Shown here: piece after piece, positions 63,013 to 64,000 of the stretch
Layout: each line of letters opens with the position of its first letter
Position numbering within the stretch: the stretch's first letter is position 1
DNA from: BD2-11 sp965221785
GTDB taxonomy: Bacteria; Gemmatimonadota; Gemmatimonadetes; Longimicrobiales; Gaopeijiaceae
NCBI GenBank assembly: GCA_965221785.1
Contig: CBDCSR010000003.1
Location: forward strand, 2,108,001-2,172,000
Direction: 5' to 3'
Length of the DNA: 64,000 nt
Notes under the pieces: model-generated
What the model saw: only the letters and a program-made list of their open reading frames with translations
What the model was told of the DNA's origin: nothing
Databases searched by the model: none
Position numbers and translations under genes: made by a program

Positions 63013-64000
63013 TCACGAGGCCGGCTCGTCCGGCTCCACGTCGGTGCTGTCCGTACGCACTTCTTCACCATCCGTGAGTTCGCGGATGCGCTGGTACGGG
63101 CCGCTCACCACGGTGTCGCCCTCCGCCAGTCCGGAGAGCACCTCGAAGTACTCCTGTCCCGCGATTCCGACGGCGACCGGAACGAAATGCGCCTCGCCGT
63201 CGCGTACGACGAAGACACCTTCCTCTTCTTCCTCCTCGTCCTCCTCTGCCGCGCGCGTGTCATCCGATTCCGTCGAACCGTCGCCGGCCTCGTCGTTCCC
63301 GAACTCCCCGTCGCCATCCGAGCCGTTCCCGTCCGCCTCGTCCTGCTCCGAGCGGTCCCGAATCGTGAGGGCGATGATCGGAATCGCCAGGGCCAGGTCG
63401 CGCGTTTCGGTGACGATGTCGGCCGTGGTCGAAAGGTCCGGCCGCAGCTCGACCGGCGGGTCGTCCAGCGTAATCACCACCTCGAAGTCGATGGTGGGGG
63501 TCTGGCCCGTGCCCGCCGCACTCGACGGAGGCCGGATGGCGGAGTTTCCGATCTCGGTCACGGTGCCGGCGAACTCCGTGTCCGGAAACGCGTCCAGTTC
63601 CAGCGCGGCGCTGTCGCCGACGCTGATCTCCGGGACGTCGGTTTCGTCGACCTGCATCACCGCCTCGATCACCGACAGGTCGCTGATGGTGAGCAGGAGG
63701 CTCCCCGGGTTGTTCATCGTGCCTACGATGGCGGTCTCGCCAAGCTCGATGTTCAGCCGGGTGACCTTCCCCGAGATGGGAGCCCGGATGGTGGTCTTGG
63801 ACAGGCGATCCTCGGCCTCGGCCAGCGTCGCGCGGGCCTGGTCCACGCCGTGCTCCGCGGCGGTGTAGAGAGCCTGCGCGACCTCGGCCTGCGTCCCGGC
63901 GTCGTCGACTTGCTGCCGGCTGACGAGCGTCGAATCCCTTGTCCAAAGCCCCTGCATGCGGTCGTACTCGCGCGTCGCCTGGATCAGGCTGGCGTTCTGC
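63013..64000 (-). CDS. HlyD/MacA-family periplasmic adaptor, N-terminus outside window
   Basis: The frame is open to the right edge, so the N-terminal signal is missing; 328 residues are visible. The coiled-coil hairpin (QNASLIQATREYDRMQGLW, AEVAQALYTAAEHGVDQARA), the lipoyl half-motif (KTTIRAPISGKVTRLNIELG) and beta-barrel (VIEAVMQVDETDVPEISVGD, DFEVVITLDD) of MacA/RND-type adaptors are clear. An acidic insert of about 50 residues (DEADGNGSDGDGEFGNDEAG through EEDEEEEEEG) separates the barrel from the final membrane-proximal domain (VFVVRDGEAHFVPVAVGIAG) and is unusual. It links the permeases to an outer-membrane channel. Confidence 0.93.
   Translation of the reverse strand, partial: QNASLIQATREYDRMQGLWTRDSTLVSRQQVDDAGTQAEVAQALYTAAEHGVDQARATLAEAEDRLSKTTIRAPISGKVTRLNIELGETAIVGTMNNPGSLLLTISDLSVIEAVMQVDETDVPEISVGDSAALELDAFPDTEFAGTVTEIGNSAIRPPSSAAGTGQTPTIDFEVVITLDDPPVELRPDLSTTADIVTETRDLALAIPIIALTIRDRSEQDEADGNGSDGDGEFGNDEAGDGSTESDDTRAAEEDEEEEEEGVFVVRDGEAHFVPVAVGIAGQEYFEVLSGLAEGDTVVSGPYQRIRELTDGEEVRTDSTDVEPDEPAS

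Overview
This window is GC-rich, densely packed bacterial chromosome. It carries mostly housekeeping genes, with an accessory stretch of secreted and envelope proteins over the first 13.6 kb. No phage, transposase, plasmid or CRISPR locus is visible. I infer a Gram-negative, diderm bacterium, most likely Gemmatimonadota, from several traits together: outer-membrane-type beta-barrel proteins and lipoproteins, 6-bladed propeller lipoproteins, an MglA GTPase beside a small membrane protein, separate PurS/PurQ/PurL, a eukaryote-like PurB, the succinylase lysine branch (DapD), and a YqeK / LytR_C / LepB run. This placement rests on gene content only; there is no rRNA gene here.

Layout. 1-11.1 kb holds a truncated BNR-repeat (sortilin-like) secreted protein, a K+ channel, small membrane proteins, a 6-bladed propeller lipoprotein, a VOC protein, an acetamidase/formamidase-type lipoprotein, a secreted phosphodiesterase, HicB with the remains of HicA, a two-part beta-rich envelope protein and two lipoproteins. 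11.4-11.6 kb has tRNA-Ser(UGA) with a duplicated 3' flank. 11.9-13.6 kb has a Vgb-lyase-type propeller and a CxxCH protein.

13.7-23.5 kb (minus) is one operon, truA-fsa-purB-purC-pssA-purS-purQ-purL-purF, in which most genes overlap by a few bases; a good promoter sits almost on the truA start codon. 23.6-25.6 kb (minus) has a Tat-signal aminotransferase V enzyme and an Asp/Glu-racemase-family protein. 25.8-31.5 kb has the tryptophan genes trpD, then trpCF-trpB-trpA, with divergent lexA between them; lexA has a clear SOS promoter. 31.4-36.1 kb has the NFACT/RqcH protein, yqeK-lytR_C-lepB and rlmN.

36.3-46.9 kb (plus) is a continuous run: aspS-phoH-pgpH-ybeY-mgtE-hutH-hutU-yraN. 47.0-52.9 kb is SRP RNA (ffs)-dnaX-ybaB-recR-membrane protein-mglA-pgsA-cinA. 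53.0-55.5 kb (minus) is dapB-dapA-dapD. 55.7-57.7 kb is grpE-dnaJ and a small ORF. 57.8-60.0 kb (minus) is cysteine desulfurase-mnmA, the sulfur source and user for tRNA 2-thiouridine. A stand-alone HIRAN protein follows, then an efflux-type adaptor with two MacB-type permeases, the adaptor running off the right edge.

The points most worth a second look are: the SRP RNA with an altered apical loop where GGAA is expected; a GAAC-N7-GAAC SOS box lying on the lexA promoter; the near-leaderless purine operon; cinA, whose only visible start is CTG; the hicA fossil in front of an intact hicB; and the tRNA-Ser flank duplication. I did not find a convincing wholly new multi-gene system.
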